Shown: positions 20,839-32,616 of the stretch, in pieces
How positions within the stretch are numbered: the first letter of the stretch is position 1
Layout: every line of letters starts with the position of its first letter
NCBI RefSeq assembly: GCF_033807715.1
Contig: NC_084590.1
Coordinates: 3,933,501-3,997,500 of the forward strand
Source of the DNA: Cololabis saira
Taxonomy: Eukaryota > Chordata > Actinopteri > Beloniformes > Belonidae
DNA length: 64,000 bases
Direction: 5' to 3'
Notes under the pieces: generated by a model
What the model was told of the DNA's origin: nothing
Seen by the model: only the letters and a program-made list of their open reading frames with translations
Database searches by the model: none
Translations under genes and position numbers: made by a program

Positions 20839-21061
20839 ATTGTCTGTGTTCCTCTGTCCACACGTTCATGCAAGACGTCACGGTATTGCTGATGACGTTG
20901 CGCGTCGCAGCATCATTTCACTTTTTTCCCTCCAATTTTATGTGGAAAATATGCGGGGATTGTGAAATCAAGCGAGCCCCGCACAATCAAGCGCCATTTG
21001 CTTGATTATGCGGGAAATTCCGCCATCACATAATTGCGTTTTTCTGGAGGGTCTAGTTATT

Positions 21062-22095
21062 ATGAACATTGGGATCTAAATTGCTCTTCTTCAGAAGTGG
21101 CCTCACCACTGCCGTTATACAGGCAGCAGGGAAAAACGCCCATCTGAAGAGAGCAATTTACTATGTTTAAAAGCTCACACTCAAAGAAACCATAGAATGA
21201 TTTTAAAAGTGATGTAGGAATGAGATCTAAAAGGCCGGTTGTTGGGTTTAGTTGAGAGAAAACTCAACCAAGCATCTTTGCATCAACCAGGACAAAACTC
21301 TCCAGTGTTTCCTCAGGTAAAAGCAAGACTTCAGATCTGTTAAAATCAAAATTTTGTTGTTTGATTTAATAGCATTGATCTTATTTCTGAAGTGGTCTGC
21401 AAAGTCCTTGCATGCGGTATCAGATGCTGGTATGGAGGACTTGTTAAAATCGGTGTTCATTAAAAGATTGATTGTTTTAAAAAGGAATTTAGGATTATTT
21501 TTCTTTTGTGTGATGAGGTTTGAAAAATGGAGGGTTATTGCCTGTTTTAGTGTGTTGTTGTAAATGTTTAGTTGTTCCTTAAAAATATCTAAGATGGTTA
21601 ATTTTGTTTTTCTCAATGTTCTTTCTGCTTTTCTGCAAGTCTTTTTCAATTGTTTGAAAATTTCTCCATGGTGGTATAGTTCTAGCTTTTAATTTTCTAT
21701 TTTTTAAAATTGACCTGCAAGCATCAATGGCTGACTTCAGTTTGCTGTTAAAATGATCAACAATAAAATCACACGATGCAGGTAAAAACTGTGCTGGGGT
21801 GTGATGTAAAATGTCAATAAAATGTGCAGCCACTTCAGAAGTTATATACCATTTCCTCATAGTTGTCACTGGGGCTTTCTGTTGGATAAAACTGGTGATA
21901 TTAAAAAATACACAATAGTGGTCTGACACAACCAGGTCAACAACAGAGGACACACCAGTAGACAGGCCATAGGTTATGATCAAATCTAAGGGTGTGTGCT
22001 CTGTTGTGAGTAGGCTGTGTGACATGTTGTTAAAAATCCATACTGTTAAGAAGATTTAAAACTCATTTGCATAATAATCCCTCTTGTCATCAACC
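21062..22095 (-). pseudogene. Upstream half of the split LINE (endonuclease end and linker)
   Basis: On the minus strand, 22093-22025 reads VDDKRDYYANEF, and 22025-21579 reads HTPLDLIITYG and VSDHYCVFF, the last boxes of an apurinic-type endonuclease. The linker follows with NRKLKARTIPPWRN, then RTLRKTKLTI and KDFADHFRNKINAI (21649-21248), and ends LLKKSNLDPNVHN at the hAT junction. The reading continues at 12737. It is cut on its upstream side by the repeat at 22105. The element is a CR1/jockey-group LINE. Confidence 0.85.
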
Positions 22096-22104
22096 AGTTA
22101 TTTT

Positions 22105-23094
22105 TAGGGCCCGAGCACTGACAGTGTGAAGGCCCTATTGTATCTGTAGGAATTCTTTTTCTCGTTTTTCTAATTTTTTAAATTTTTCCGATGAAATGAG
22201 GGCCTTTTGGCCCCCCTAAACGTGCCCCAAAAGTCACCAAATTTTGCACGCAGGTCAGGCCTGGCGAAAAATTTGATATTTAATGGTTTGCATTAATGGG
22301 CGTGTCCTAATGGCTCAACAGCGCCCCCTAGAAAACTTTGTGCCTCAAGCCCCACAATACGGTTTGACGTACATGCAGGAAAATCAGTACACACCTGTAT
22401 CATGTCGCAACTTAAAGAAAATTCTCTTGGCGCCATGGCCGAAACCGAACAGGAAGTCGGCCATTTTGAATTAATTGTGTCATTTTGGCACAATTTATGC
22501 CATTTCTTCGGCCGCTTCTTCGCCCGAACCGTAACGTGCACCCAGGTGTGTTATACATCAAAATGTGCGTCACGATCCTGCGACGATGCGCATTACTTTT
22601 TTCAGTCAAAAGCGTTACCGTGTCAACGATAGACGCCAAAAAGCGCGCCCCTATTTTCTGGCATAACTTTTGAATGGTTTGACATAGAGTCGTGGGTGGT
22701 GTCATCGGACTCGGTTTTGAGTCCTTGACCATATTTGGTGCAAATTAGCCCCGCGGCTTCTTCTGATTGGTCGATATTTGATAGTCCCTATTTTCTGCTA
22801 TAACTTTTGAATGCTTGGACATAAAGACTCGTGGGTGGTGTCATCGGACATGGTTTTGAGTCCTTGAACATAATTGGTGCAAATTAGCCCCGCCCCTTCA
22901 TCTGATTGGTCGATATCTGATAGTTCCTACTTTCTGCCATAACTTTTGAATGGTTTAATATAGAGAGTCGTGGCTGGTGTCATCCACTAAATGTCCAGGC
23001 CTGAAGAATCTACATGAAGTCATACAAGCTTCCACTGCAGCCTGAACGTGCACAAGGTTGTGGGGGCCCATTCATCGCTGCTTGCAGCTTTAAT
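22105..23094 (+). repeat. High-copy teleost interspersed repeat, copy 1
   Basis: It begins TTAGGGCCCGAGCACTGACA and ends GCTGCTTGCAGCTTTAAT. The reverse-oriented copy at 36331-37115 shares both edges. The interior has a tandem unit of about 138 bp repeated three times (ATAACTTTTGAATG at 22663, 22800 and 22939). It contains no long inverted ends and no clear target duplication, so I leave the class open. It interrupts the LINE upstream. Confidence 0.75.
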
Positions 23095-23631
23095 CTGGGT
23101 TTGGCTCAGGTAAGAGTTGCCCATACTCTCTGCTCTGTCACCTCTTCCAACTCTTCCAGAAGGATAGTGACTGGCCAGAGCTAGGCAAGACCCTGAGATA
23201 TTTGAACTCCTCCCCCAGAGACACCCTTCCACCATTTTTTAACTGAGAAACATGGCATCAGATTTGAGGTCTGAACTCACAGTTAAATGATGCCAGGATA
23301 GCCTCATCATCCACGAAATGCAGAGTTGGAAGCCTTAGGCCACCAAACCAGACCCAAGCTGTACATAAAAATTCTGTCAATAAAAGTTATTGACACAATC
23401 AATGACAAAGGGAACCCCCATTGGAGTTCAACTCCTACCGAGCATAGAAGCAACACCCACTGTAAAGTACACAGTCGGATGGCTTCTCCAAGCACGCAGA
23501 ACACATGTAGACTGGTTGAGCAGACTCCCATGTATTCCCCAGGATATGAGTGAGGATAAAGAACTGGTTCAGAACAGAACCTGCATTGTTCCTCCCAAAC
23601 CTGAGGTTCGACAATCAACCTGACTCTTCTC
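23095..23631 (-). pseudogene. RTE/Rex3-type LINE fragment, reverse transcriptase part
   Basis: On the minus strand about 23430-23360 reads GFPLSLIVSITFIDRIF, the decayed equivalent of the QGCPLSPVLFIIFMDRI box of a common fish LINE. Lower down, SDAMFLS and KMVEGCLWG correspond to the SEAMVL...K stretch after the catalytic box. The fragment is heavily mutated. It was the target of the next insertion. Confidence 0.65.
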
Positions 23632-23644
23632 AATTCATCTGTTC

Positions 23645-24201
23645 CATCCATCCATCTTCTTCTGTTTATCCGTTCCCGGGTCATGGGGTCAGCAGCCTCA
23701 ACAGGGATGCCCAGACTTCCTTCACCCCAGACACTTCCTCCAGCTCTTCCAAGGGGAGTCCGAGGCGTTCCCAGGCCAGCCGAGAGACATAGTCTCTCCA
23801 GCGTGTCCTGGGTCTTTCCCGGGGTCTCCTCCCGATGGGACATGCCTGGAACACCTCCCTAGGGAGGCGTCCAGGAGGCATCCGGTACAGATGCCCAAGC
23901 CACCTCAACTGACTCCTCTCAATGTGAAGGAGCAGCGGCTCGACTCCGAGCTCCTCCCGGGTGACCGAACTCCTCACCCTATCTCTAAGGGAGCGTCCAG
24001 CCACCCTGCGAAGGAAACTCATCTCTAAGGGAGCGTCCAGCCACCCTGAAGAGGAAACTCATCTCTAAGGGAGCGTCCAGCCACCCTGCGGAGGAAACTC
24101 ATCTCGGCCGCTTGTATCCGCAATCTTGTCCTTTCGGTCACTACCCAAAGTTCATGACCATAGGTGAGGGTAGGTGCGAGAGCTTCGCCTTTCGAAGTTC
24201 G
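23645..24201 (-). pseudogene. RTE/Rex3-type LINE 3' end with target duplication
   Basis: The minus strand encodes FLRRVAGRSLRDRVRSS, LLLHIERSQLRWLGHLYRM, FQACPIGRRPRERPRTRW and VWASLLRLL, the C-terminal part of a very common fish LINE. It ends in a (GATG)n-type tail at 23645-23656. A 13-bp duplication AATTCATCTGTTC flanks it (23632-23644 and 24202-24214), proof of target-primed insertion. It is 5'-truncated. A 40-bp block is triplicated at 23981-24100. The assignment to Rex3/RTE rests on the tail and the C-terminal motifs. Confidence 0.85.
23981..24100. repeat. 40-bp tandem triplication within the LINE fragment
   Basis: Blocks starting ATCTCTAAGGGAGCGTCCAG at 23981, 24021 and 24061 repeat with a 40-bp period and 1-2 differences each. 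Forty is not a multiple of three, so the reading frame is destroyed. Confidence 0.95.
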
Positions 24202-24214
24202 AATTCATCTGTTC

Positions 24215-25185
24215 AATAGTTCTAGATGCAAGTTACAGTCATCTGGAAATACAGTTACAGCAAGTTACAGTCACTCTTTTTTTTTTCTTTTGAAATGTAA
24301 AGCACACATTAGTCATATCATGTGTTCATGTGTTGTTTGGTTTCACCTAAACTATCATTTGTTTTTTAGGCACATCTCTTGGATGCTGACTGTCAAACTG
24401 CTTCTTCAAGACCTCTTTGTTGTGTTGTTTGATTACTGTTCTAAAGTCAATTTCTGTTAAATCTGATTTAGCCCTTTACTGGTGAACCCCATGCTATATA
24501 TTTTAGTGATTCCTCTATTAAATGTTGAACATACACTGTGACATGTTTGTGCAATCATTGGTTCAAAACAACAATGATGATGAACATGAATCCCCCACAA
24601 CAATACTCCTCAAATAATTAACATGACCCCCCCTCAAGAATAGTAGCAGATATGTGTTTCCAATGAATATGAATACCATTAATACCATTCTCTAATCTGT
24701 GTATATGATGGCAGCTGCCTGAATGACACTGCGGCATTGTCTTATTCTATACATTTTCCAATTATTATGCTTTTTGTGAAGATAGATTTTAGTGTAACAA
24801 AAATTGTATGCAATTATTTACTGCCTGGTGATTGGAAAAATGTTCTGCTCTTTTGGCAGCTGCACTGAACATTTACACAATAGGCATTTAGCGTGGACAG
24901 CATAATTATGATGGCACATGAGGGTGGAAAGTCCTGGGACAGCGCCAAGCAGCTAAAACCATCCTTCAATGCCGCCCATGAAGAGCATTGTGAATGAAAA
25001 TTAGTGCCGGTGGGATACATTGGTTTTTGAGAAAAAAGCACTACAGTAGCATTAGGAGTGTGGTATTTCTATATGCCACAACATCACTGTGCAGGCTTAC
25101 ATACTACTTAAAGAGAATATATTATTAAACAAACAATGGTAGAGGAATTGTATTTAAAGGTTAAACAGTAAAACACTCTTATCCA
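24215..25185. other. Gene-free; candidate conserved non-coding block at about 24700-25050
   Basis: Short repeats of CAAGTTACAGTCA lie near 24228-24275. The 24700-25050 stretch is complex, AT-leaning and free of repeat ends. It includes balanced motifs such as GGTGATTGGAAAAATG and GACAGCATAATTATGATGG that look enhancer-like. There is no reading-frame evidence. Confidence 0.3.
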
Positions 25186-25189
25186 GGAG

Positions 25190-25275
25190 TGCTGCGTAAC
25201 TCAACTGGTTGAGCTGGCATATAATGCTCAGCTCTCACTGTAGCTGATCCAGATTAGTACTGGAGGCATTCTCAA
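25190..25275 (+). repeat. tRNA-like SINE head, degenerate
   Basis: CTGCGTAACTCAACTGGTTG resembles the Pol III A-box region of a fish SINE family. The B box downstream is decayed, so it is not a tRNA gene. A related SINE in the opposite direction follows. Confidence 0.5.
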
Positions 25276-25482
25276 AGGGAAACTGGGTGATTTTATTATT
25301 ACCTTATCTGGTCAATGATTTTAATCCAGTTTGAGGTGCGCCTAAACTGCTGTAACAGTTTTTATGAGCTAGTATGTGATGTACTAGAAATAACATTTCT
25401 GACAGCTGTCGGGTGTGTATTGTTGTTTTTTTGTACTGGAAATGGCAGAAGGTGGTTGGGGATTGATCATAGGTCTACTGAG

Positions 25483-25690
25483 AATTTAGCTTTTTGTTTT
25501 AAAGATTTTGTGGCCCTATTGGCCTTTAAAAGTAATTTGACAGGAATGGGCAGGAAAAAAAGGGGGAAAGACACACAGCAAAGGATTACAGGCTAGGATT
25601 TGAAACGTAGCCAGTAGCATGTGGACTGTAGCTTTGATATTTGGGGCACCAGCTCAATTACGTGAGCCTCTTAGTTACGTCTTACCCCAA
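25483..25690 (-). repeat. tRNA-derived SINE, minus strand
   Basis: Read on the minus strand, GGCTCACGTAATTGAGCTGG is an A-box-like head and GTTTCAAATCCTAG a decayed B box. The tail CTGTGTGTCTTTCCCCC, then CCTGTCAAATTA and AAAGGCCAATAGGG is typical of a common percomorph SINE. Confidence 0.6.
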
Positions 25691-26129
25691 ACACTGCAGT
25701 TTGCTGCCAGTCATGTGAATTATGCTTTAATTGACACTAATATCTTTCACTAATCGATTCATTTCTAGATGTACTAAAAAGAAAAACTTGAAAAAATAAC
25801 AGTAATCTGAAATTTGGAATCAATATACTTGCTTTATAACAATGTAATTTAAATGTCAAATATAGTTTCTATATAAAATACTGTAAGTTACTGATATATT
25901 TAGAATCACCATATTCACAACTGGTCAATTACGAGTAGGTCAATTGATAACATATCCTGATTATACAACAGCTAATGAGGAAATGAGGAAAAAGCTTGTT
26001 TTTATTCTTTGTTCTTGCTTTTTTTCATACTGTACCAATAATGAAATGTAATGAAATGAGGTTCCGGGATAGATGCAATTTTTGCCTAGGGTAACTGCCA
26101 TGTCGTTCACTGCTGCTTGGTTTCTTACT
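25691..26129. other. AT-rich, no feature recognised
   Basis: No repeat ends or coding signature were seen. Confidence 0.4.
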
Positions 26130-26275
26130 AATTTTATTGTGGTATTGAGTCTGATATTTGTTGCTGTCTGTATGTGTTGATTGTATGTTTTTTTATACGC
26201 TATGCATGTATTTGATGCCTAAAACAAATGTCCCTAGTGGACATTAAAGTATAACTCAACTCAAGTCAACAGATG
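26130..26275 (+). repeat. LINE 3' end remnant
   Basis: GATGCCTAAAACAAATGTCC, TAGTGGACATTAAAG and short AACTC repeats resemble the terminal UTR of fish L2/CR1-type LINEs (polyadenylation-like AATAAAG and a short tandem tail). No coding part is left. Confidence 0.45.
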
Positions 26276-27426
26276 CAATAGCACATTGTTGTGAGCATAA
26301 AGAAGCATGACCTTCACACTGTTGTTTTTTTTTATTTAACTTTTTATTTTAAATATTATTACTGCAAAGCCTAAAACTAATGCAAACTAGTTGTTACCTT
26401 GTGGATTTTTGAACAAGCTAGTTCTCTCCTCTATGATTCTTGAACAGTGTGCCCCATGAAGGTCTTGTGCTCTCGCTCGGTGAGCCAGCAAATCAGCAGG
26501 TGACTGATTCTGCCAGCCTACAATTTGAAGTGCAAATCTCTTTTTTGCACTACAGTTAGCATTAGCCCCTCCAGTCCTTTCATTATAGCAGTGCTAATTA
26601 CAAATTCTTAAACCAGTGCCAGACATTACAATATGACAGTGCAGTGAGCATATGGCATAATATCCTATTAATGAACACTCTAAATTCAAACTCAGGTCAG
26701 CGCTATCACACCCGAGAACGTGTCGCTGATCCAGTGGAAGCAAGAGGTGGGGTAGGGGTGGGGGTTGCTTTGGGTAGAGGAGGAACAAGTGACCTTCTTC
26801 TAAAATGCACAGACTAATTTAGACGGGGGAAGGCAGCCCCCAGGGCCATCTCATTGTTTTACTTGTTAAATTTTTTGCCAGCAATAATTGATAAATTATT
26901 TTAACGGTAGAACTAAGGAAGAAAAATACATTAAGAAAGACCGAAGGAGAGAGGAGTGACTTTTTTTCTTTTTTTGTTATTATGCCCCACCCCCACTCCC
27001 AATCTTTACCCCAACTCCTTTTCTGATACTCATCTTTTTTTCTTCTTTTTCACCTGCCATCTCTCGTGAGGAGGGGGGGGGGGGGGGGGCATTTGCTGTC
27101 ACAACTGAGTGAGAAACAAGTTGTGGTTGTCTCACTGGCTCAACCCTCAGCATGCTCAGCGTCTCAATGGGGACTGTCAACGACAACAGAGATGGATGCC
27201 ACCCCCCTTCCTTTTCCAAGTATCTTACTTCTGGGGGAAAAATATGGCAATGCAAATAGAGACATTTAGCATGATCGCGTCTGTGAATCTGCAGAGATGA
27301 CCCTTGTCTGAAGTCATTAGGGACGCAATGCAGAGACAAATGTAACGAAAGATGTAGGAGAAAGACACTTCACCTTCCAAAATGGAGCTGAACTGGAGTT
27401 TTGAACAATCCTTACCCTGTCAAAGG
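26276..27426. other. Gene-free; candidate conserved non-coding sequence and a G run
   Basis: It contains a G run at about 27071-27090. Segments around 26430-26720 and 27095-27340 are complex and repeat-free (including TGCAAATAGAGACATTTAGC, with an octamer-like TGCAAATA), so they could be regulatory. Only a cross-species alignment can tell. Confidence 0.3.
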
Positions 27427-27432
27427 CTAAAA

Positions 27433-28088
27433 TACGGTGGCCGAGACCCGCCATTGCTGAAAATTAAAGAAACGCTGCAAATAAAAACAAACGCTGCTGA
27501 AAATAAAATAAACGCTGCAAATAAAAACAAAGGCCGCTTCAAATAAAAGAAACGCTGCAAATATAAAAAAAACGCTGCTGCAAATTAAAAAAAAAAAAAA
27601 AAAACGACGCAAATAAAAAAGCCACAACAGAAGTGAATTACCGGGGACTATTTTTGCTGATGCACCGGTGTTTTTTACGTGAGAGGAGAAGAAGAAGACG
27701 AAGAGGACGTAAGTGAAAAGGAAGAAATAAGAAGAGCGAGGAATAAGAAGAACAACGAACGAGAAAATAAGTGAAAAGGTTAGTGTTCAACGTTGCTACG
27801 TGTAATTTTTAATGTGCGACACCGGTGCATCAGCAAAAATAGTCCCCGGTAATTCACTTCCATTGTGGCTTTTTTATTTCCGTCGTTTTTTTATTTTATT
27901 TGCAGCAAGGTTTATTTTATTTGCAGCGGGGTTTCTTTGTACTTGCAGCATTTCTTTTATTTGCAGCGGCGTTTCTTTTTGTTTACAGCGCTTATTTTAT
28001 TTGCAGCGTTTACTTTATTTTCAGATGCGTTTGTTTTTGTTTGCAGAGTTACTTTTATTTTCAGCAATGGCGGGTCTCGGTCACCGTA
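27433..28088. mobile_element. Long foldback element with repetitive inverted arms
   Basis: The outer ends TACGGTGGCCGAGACCCGCC and, reversed, TACGGTGACCGAGACCCGCC match 19 of 20. The arms (about 27433-27671 and 27819-28088) consist of many degenerate GCTGCAAATAAAAGAAAC-type units. The innermost 42 bp (27630-27671 and 27819-27860) are perfectly inverted. A purine-rich spacer of about 147 bp separates the arms. CTAAAA flanks both sides (27427-27432 and 28089-28094) as a probable 6-bp duplication. No protein is encoded. Relatives occur at 55895-56160. The superfamily is uncertain. Confidence 0.85.
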
Positions 28089-28094
28089 CTAAAA

Positions 28095-30654
28095 GGATAT
28101 CTGTGGCTAAAATGAACAATACTTCAATCCAAATATATATTTGGCACTGGTAATCTGTACCATGTTTTTATATTGAATTCACACGTCAAGTTAAAATAAT
28201 TCTGTTCTAATGCAGCCCTGTTAAGGAGCTCTGAGGTGTCATCAGATTACATTGAGGCCTTTCCTCTCTGGGTCTTCCCCAGGGACGGTTCACTGTCAGT
28301 GGGCCCTGGAGCTGGACCCCTGCCCCTCGCCCCTGCTGAGCGCTTCAGGGCCATGTGTTTGTTTAAAGACCAGATTTAATCCTCTGTAGCAGCTGTCTCA
28401 GATCAGATCCCAGTTCAGCACCAGGGGAGTTGGGGGGGGTGTGTGGGGAGGGGGGGAGTGCAGCAGGTGCAGAATGCAGAGCAGATTTAATGATGAGTGA
28501 AATTATGAAGATGCTCAAAGTGAAAAAGTCAAGGTTTTCAGTATCCAGTCCGATAAAGAAGAAAATAGACCAGAATACGACACAAGAACCTGCGACAGTT
28601 TCATGGTTACAATTCAAATCACCGGTTTTATCAGCACGTTACAATTACTCCTTTCCCGGAATAAACAGGTGTAATTCCATCAGACTTTAATGCACTTCAA
28701 CACATTCTACCACAATCGGCATGAACTACTCTTTTCAAGGACACTGTAATGAAATCATCAGAAAAATCAAATATTTTAACAAAATTATGATAAACTGTTT
28801 TCAACTGACAAAACAATTGAGATGTTAGAGTATAACGTTTTTTACATGAATGCTCATGTTCATGTTTCTCTGCTGTTTTGACAGAGTTCATACCATACCA
28901 GAGTTCATGCATTTCTACCAATAGTTAAGCAAAACATCATCACCTTTTGAAAGCCTTTTGACGTTCGATAACAATGTGCTCTCCAGTTTATAATGTAGGA
29001 ACGCTGAAAACAAATGCAAAACAATAAAATATCACTGGGACAACTTGCGCCTGTTTGTGAAATCAGTGGTGTCAGTGGTGTTGAACTGTTGAACAGCTGC
29101 ATTCTGTAGTAATGTTGATCTGAATCTTGCCTGTTTAAAAAAATTAAAGTGGGCTAAATGACAGTAACGCTGAAATGAATTAATTATAGGCCTATATGAA
29201 GATGAGCTACACACTACACAACTGACCTATCTGTAAGAAAACAACTTTCTTCATATATATTAATGGTTAGTACCTTAGGTACTATTGTTAATGCGGGCAA
29301 TCTATCAGGGTTTTTTTTTTTTTTTTTACAGTTTTACAATATAGTGACTGTGCAAACCTTGTCCCAAGATGCTTTAGGCAAATTTTGGACACAAAAGGAC
29401 GACCTCACTGTGAGGGGCATTCAAATGAGGTGAGGCTGTGTAGATTACAGTGCAAGCCTGAGAAATGCCATGACTTCAGAATCCACACTGCTCATGCACC
29501 ACAGTGGTAAGATTAAGTTCATTTACATTTAATTATTTTAATCTGGAAAGGCAAAACTTGAGAACCATTGCACTATGGAACATCACAACTATTGCAACAC
29601 AGCAAGTAATAGTTCTGAAGTTACAGTACTACACAACTTCAGATCTGCACTAGATCCTAATTTACAATACTGCTAGCAAACTAACACTAGATTTAAAGTT
29701 ATAACCAGGGGTGTTTTGAAGTTTGCTTAAAGTGAGATTTTTTTTGGGGGGTAGCCTACTTGAAGCTGAAACTCAGACCTCACCCTGCAACAAAAAATTA
29801 AGTGCAGAGTACCTTTGACTCATTTGTAAGATGGGCTGTTGAAATTGGTGCATGAGCAAGTGAACTTGTTGGAATGCATTTGTCTCACGCTCAATGTGTG
29901 AGACTTGAGAGCCCTGGTTATAACGCTGCACCCTGTGCTCAGTAGAACCATTATTTGAGGTTATTGGTGATTAATATTCGCTAACTGAAGCCCGAGCTAG
30001 CTAATTCATCTGAGACAAAGGCTGCGTTGCTACCAAGCACTGTTGAACTAACTTCCCTGTTGAGGCCCATACAGAACAAAGATTTGTTGCAGTTCCTTGA
30101 CGGGCCTCTGGAGGCTGGCTCCAAAAGCCAGTCAATCTTCATTGACCTCCATGTTTAAATGTCCAACTTTAGAGCAAAAAATAAACATGTTAACAGTGTG
30201 GTTCAAAACACTGTTTCTCAATCATTTTATTTCTCATTTGTGACAAGTCTGAGGGGGTGAATTCCTTGGTACAACGTCAGGAGGGTTTATATAAAGCGAT
30301 TCATTTATTTATAATATTGATTGACAGTCCACTTAGCCAATGGCTAGCCACTATCACTTCCTCATCCGTATTGTCACGCTAACGCACTTAGTGAAGCAAT
30401 CAGCCATTTGTACTGGCGCAGTGTCTGCAAAATGCAACAGTAATTTTTTATTTCACTGTTGAGAACATGTTAACCGGTATATCCTGCTGTAAAGGTCTGA
30501 CAGCAGCTCTGGAGCTATTTCAGCGGGAATCCGCTGAAGGAGTTGGTAGCCAATCTTAACTTTGATTGAATTACGGTGGATTCTCGATGGCTTCCCCAGC
30601 AACATGGCTGTGTCCCATACAAATAAAACGAGACTTCCAAACGCCTCTTCATAA
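28095..30654. other. Gene-free stretch with one unrecognised open frame
   Basis: A plus-strand frame at about 28493-28690 begins MSEIMKMLKVKKSRFSVSS. It has modest coding-like composition but no family I recognise, and it may be repeat-derived. A T run lies at 29311-29326. The remainder is AT-rich, with possible conserved segments at 28230-28420. No repeat termini are evident. Confidence 0.3.
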
Positions 30655-31013
30655 ACCAATGGGTCACTGTTGCCTTACAGGAAGAATATTCCTGGTTTGA
30701 CTCCCGGGCTTGCCGGGAGTCTTTCAGTGTGGAGTTTGCATGTTCTCCCCGTGCTTGTGTGGGTTCCCTCCGGGTACTCCAGCTTCCTCCCACAGTCCAA
30801 AAACAATCATGCTTGATTGATTTATGGTTCTAAACTGTCTGTAGGTGTGAGTGGGAGCATGCATGGTTGTTTGTCTATATATGTGGTCTTGCGATAGATT
30901 GGCAACCTGTCAAGGGTGTTCCCCTGCCTCTCACCTGTAATGAGGTGGGAAAGGCTCCGGCAGGCCTCCGTGATCCTGCACAGGATTTAACAGGTATGGA
31001 AAATGGATAGATG
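30655..31013 (+). repeat. Fish dispersed repeat with (GATG)-type tail, plus strand
   Basis: It has the very common fish block GTGGAGTTTGCATGTTCTCC, then GGGTTCCCTCCGGGTACTCC and TCCTCCCACAGTCC, and ends GGAAAATGGATAGATGG. The head (CACTGTTGCCTTACAGG, then TTTGACTCCCGGG) is tRNA-like. I read it as a SINE with an RTE-type tail. A minus-strand copy is at 35505-35850. Confidence 0.7.
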
Positions 31014-31639
31014 GGTTGCTTTATAACAATGGCAGTGAAATGACGTTAGGTATTGTTAAAAGCACTATTGCTTTGATTTGTTTTAGAACAAATGTCGACA
31101 TCCTTGTTAATCTTCAGGGCGTTAGACTGGCAGACATTTAGCTCTGTTTTGTTTGGATCTAGGAAATGGACTGAAATAAATTCAAATGCCCATTTCCCTG
31201 AATACCTGGAACTGGAATTACAGGTACCCCAGACACATCATTTTAAAATATTTTGTGGCATGAACATAAAACAGATGAGAGTTCAGGATCTCCAAGTGTT
31301 TATTATGGAGCTGAAAGCTACACACGTGGAGCTCCAGTCCCTGAGTAGCTGATACGCAACAGCCATTTGTTCATTTGCATTTAAGGGGTCGGTCTAACCA
31401 ACAGGTCAATTTTAATTCTAATTTGCCCCTCCAACCATCATTGGGGGCTTGATTACTGGTGCAAATAATCATCAAGCATTTGGTGGTAATGTGATTACTT
31501 TACTATTCCCAATCTGAGCGTCTGTAAATATAAAGCAATGCTTGTCTCTAGCAGCATACTCAAAACAGCCAATGAAGGCAGGCAGACTTGGCAGTATCAC
31601 CAACCAAATGTTATGCACTATGATAGACCGCAAACACAG
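31014..31639. other. Gene-free; candidate conserved non-coding block at 31380-31620
   Basis: The stretch with TTTTAATTCTAATTTGCCCC and GGTGGTAATGTGATTACTTT is AT-rich, repeat-free and dense in TAAT cores. This resembles developmental enhancers, but I have no comparative evidence. Confidence 0.3.
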
Positions 31640-31760
31640 CAGCTATATATATGCCTTAGGTTCTTACCAACATGGTATTAACCATTAATATATATGCAGA
31701 GAAGAAAAAACTAAAATAAAGATAAAAACTAAAATAAAAATAAAAACAAAAAGTGCAGTG
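31640..31760 (+). repeat. Short A-rich dispersed repeat
   Basis: TATATATGCCTTAGG, CATGGTATTAACC and ATATGCAGAGAAGAAAA parallel the block at 11615-11697, followed by A-rich tandem AAAATAAAAACTA sequence. Confidence 0.5.
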
Positions 31761-31799
31761 CCATAAATACAATTATATGGATAAAAAAGAAATACGTGT

Positions 31800-32616
<817 letters not shown>

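Larger units (their letters stand above)
12738..21053 (-). mobile_element. Near-full-length hAT transposon interrupted by a DIRS element
   Basis: The left end TAGACCTTCCATAAAAATGC and the reversed right end GACCCTCCAGAAAAACGC form imperfect inverted ends. They are flanked by an 8-bp duplication TAGTTATT (12730-12737, 21054-21061). Without the DIRS insertion the hAT is about 3.2 kb, a normal length for an autonomous member. Subterminal GATTATGCGGG motifs recur at both ends (12772-12815 and 20950-21012), as expected for transposase-binding repeats. The transposase gene is at 18789-20838. Confidence 0.88.

Noticed and set aside
25190..25275. tRNA gene
   Set aside because: Only the A-box side is tRNA-like; the B box and acceptor stem do not form. 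It is a SINE head.
28430..28690. Transposase N-terminus (MSEIMKMLKVKKSRF)
   Set aside because: No zinc finger or catalytic motif could be found around it, so no family is claimed.
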